From: Sperchopsis tessellata
Taxonomy: Eukaryota > Arthropoda > Insecta > Coleoptera > Hydrophilidae
Reading direction: 5' to 3'
DNA: 28,720 bases
NCBI GenBank assembly: GCA_033557685.1
Contig: JAWQRN010000524.1
Coordinates: 1-28,720 of the forward strand
The position numbers and the translations under genes were made by a program. The notes beneath the pieces are model-generated. The model saw only the letters and a program-made list of their open reading frames with translations. It was not told the DNA's origin and ran no database searches. Positions 28,643-28,720 of this stretch are shown here, piece after piece (positions within the stretch are counted from its first letter, which is position 1; every line of letters begins with the position of its first letter).

Positions 28643-28720
<78 letters not shown>
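28643..28720. repeat. (TA)n microsatellite at window end
   Basis: An almost pure alternating TA tract runs to the end of the window, with one break (ATTTATATAT) at about 28711-28714. Its true length may be uncertain in the assembly. Confidence 0.95.

Larger units (their letters stand above)
25189..28720. other. intron 18, at least 3.5 kb, continuing beyond the window
   Basis: It holds a large inverted repeat, a partial third copy of one arm, a pogo/Tigger-like pseudogene and a (TA)n tract, all listed separately. The portion 25189-26302 is AT-rich with no recognised element; its 95-codon open frame at 25237-25524 matches nothing I know. No sequence resembling the charged talin dimerisation helix was seen. 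Confidence 0.6.

Noticed and set aside
28643..28720. Terminal (TA)n tract as a possible cruciform or origin
   Set aside because: Simple TA microsatellites are common in AT-rich genomes, and this one may simply mark the end of assembled sequence; nothing around it supports a function.
1..28720. CRISPR arrays, bacterial operons, phage or prophage genes
   Set aside because: No regularly spaced short direct repeats with unique spacers and no compact intron-less gene clusters; the split exons and conserved animal talin show this is eukaryotic nuclear DNA.

Overview
The window is a piece of an AT-rich animal genome, most likely an insect or other arthropod. Coding sequence is broken into many exons by introns with gt...ag borders, and the introns carry decayed transposons typical of arthropods (Tc1, mariner-like, pogo/Tigger-like, a non-LTR retrotransposon and a tRNA-derived SINE family). 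There is no bacterial or viral gene organisation. The one clear gene is talin (rhea in Drosophila), the large adaptor that links integrins to actin at adhesion sites. It lies on the + strand and runs off both ends of the window.

Eighteen exons (25-25188) join in one frame with no internal stop. They encode about 1,713 residues, equivalent to human talin-1 from roughly the R2/R3 border to the start of the dimerisation helix. The head (FERM), R1-R2 and the final dimerisation exon are not in the window. Domains run in the expected order: R3 and R4 (exons 1-4), R5, R6 and the first part of R7 (the 449-codon exon 4), R8 (exon 5, almost exactly one exon), the rest of R7 (exon 6), R9 (exons 7-8 and the start of exon 9), R10 (exons 9-10 and the start of exon 11), R11 (exons 11-13), R12 (exons 13-15), and the R13 THATCH (I/LWEQ) actin-binding domain (exons 16-18).

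The most interesting signal is in the 7.5-kb intron 12. An exon-like stretch at 19637-19771 follows an AG acceptor, is in phase with exon 12, encodes 44 acidic, Trp-containing residues, and ends in TAA followed at once by AATAAA. If used, it would make a talin without R12, R13 (the C-terminal actin site) and the dimerisation helix. This is an inference needing transcript evidence.

Non-coding layout: intron 1 (186-3104) has no recognisable element. Intron 3 holds a triplicated ~218-bp repeat with hairpins. Intron 4 is mostly a dead Tc1-like transposon with matching terminal repeats. Intron 7 holds SINE copies and a mariner-like remnant. Intron 12 holds a short tandem repeat, a small inverted-repeat element, a SINE copy and the candidate exon. 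Intron 14 holds a SINE and a reverse-transcriptase fragment. Intron 18, which continues past the window, holds a large inverted repeat (arms of about 425 bp), a third copy of part of an arm, a pogo/Tigger-like pseudogene and a terminal (TA)n tract.
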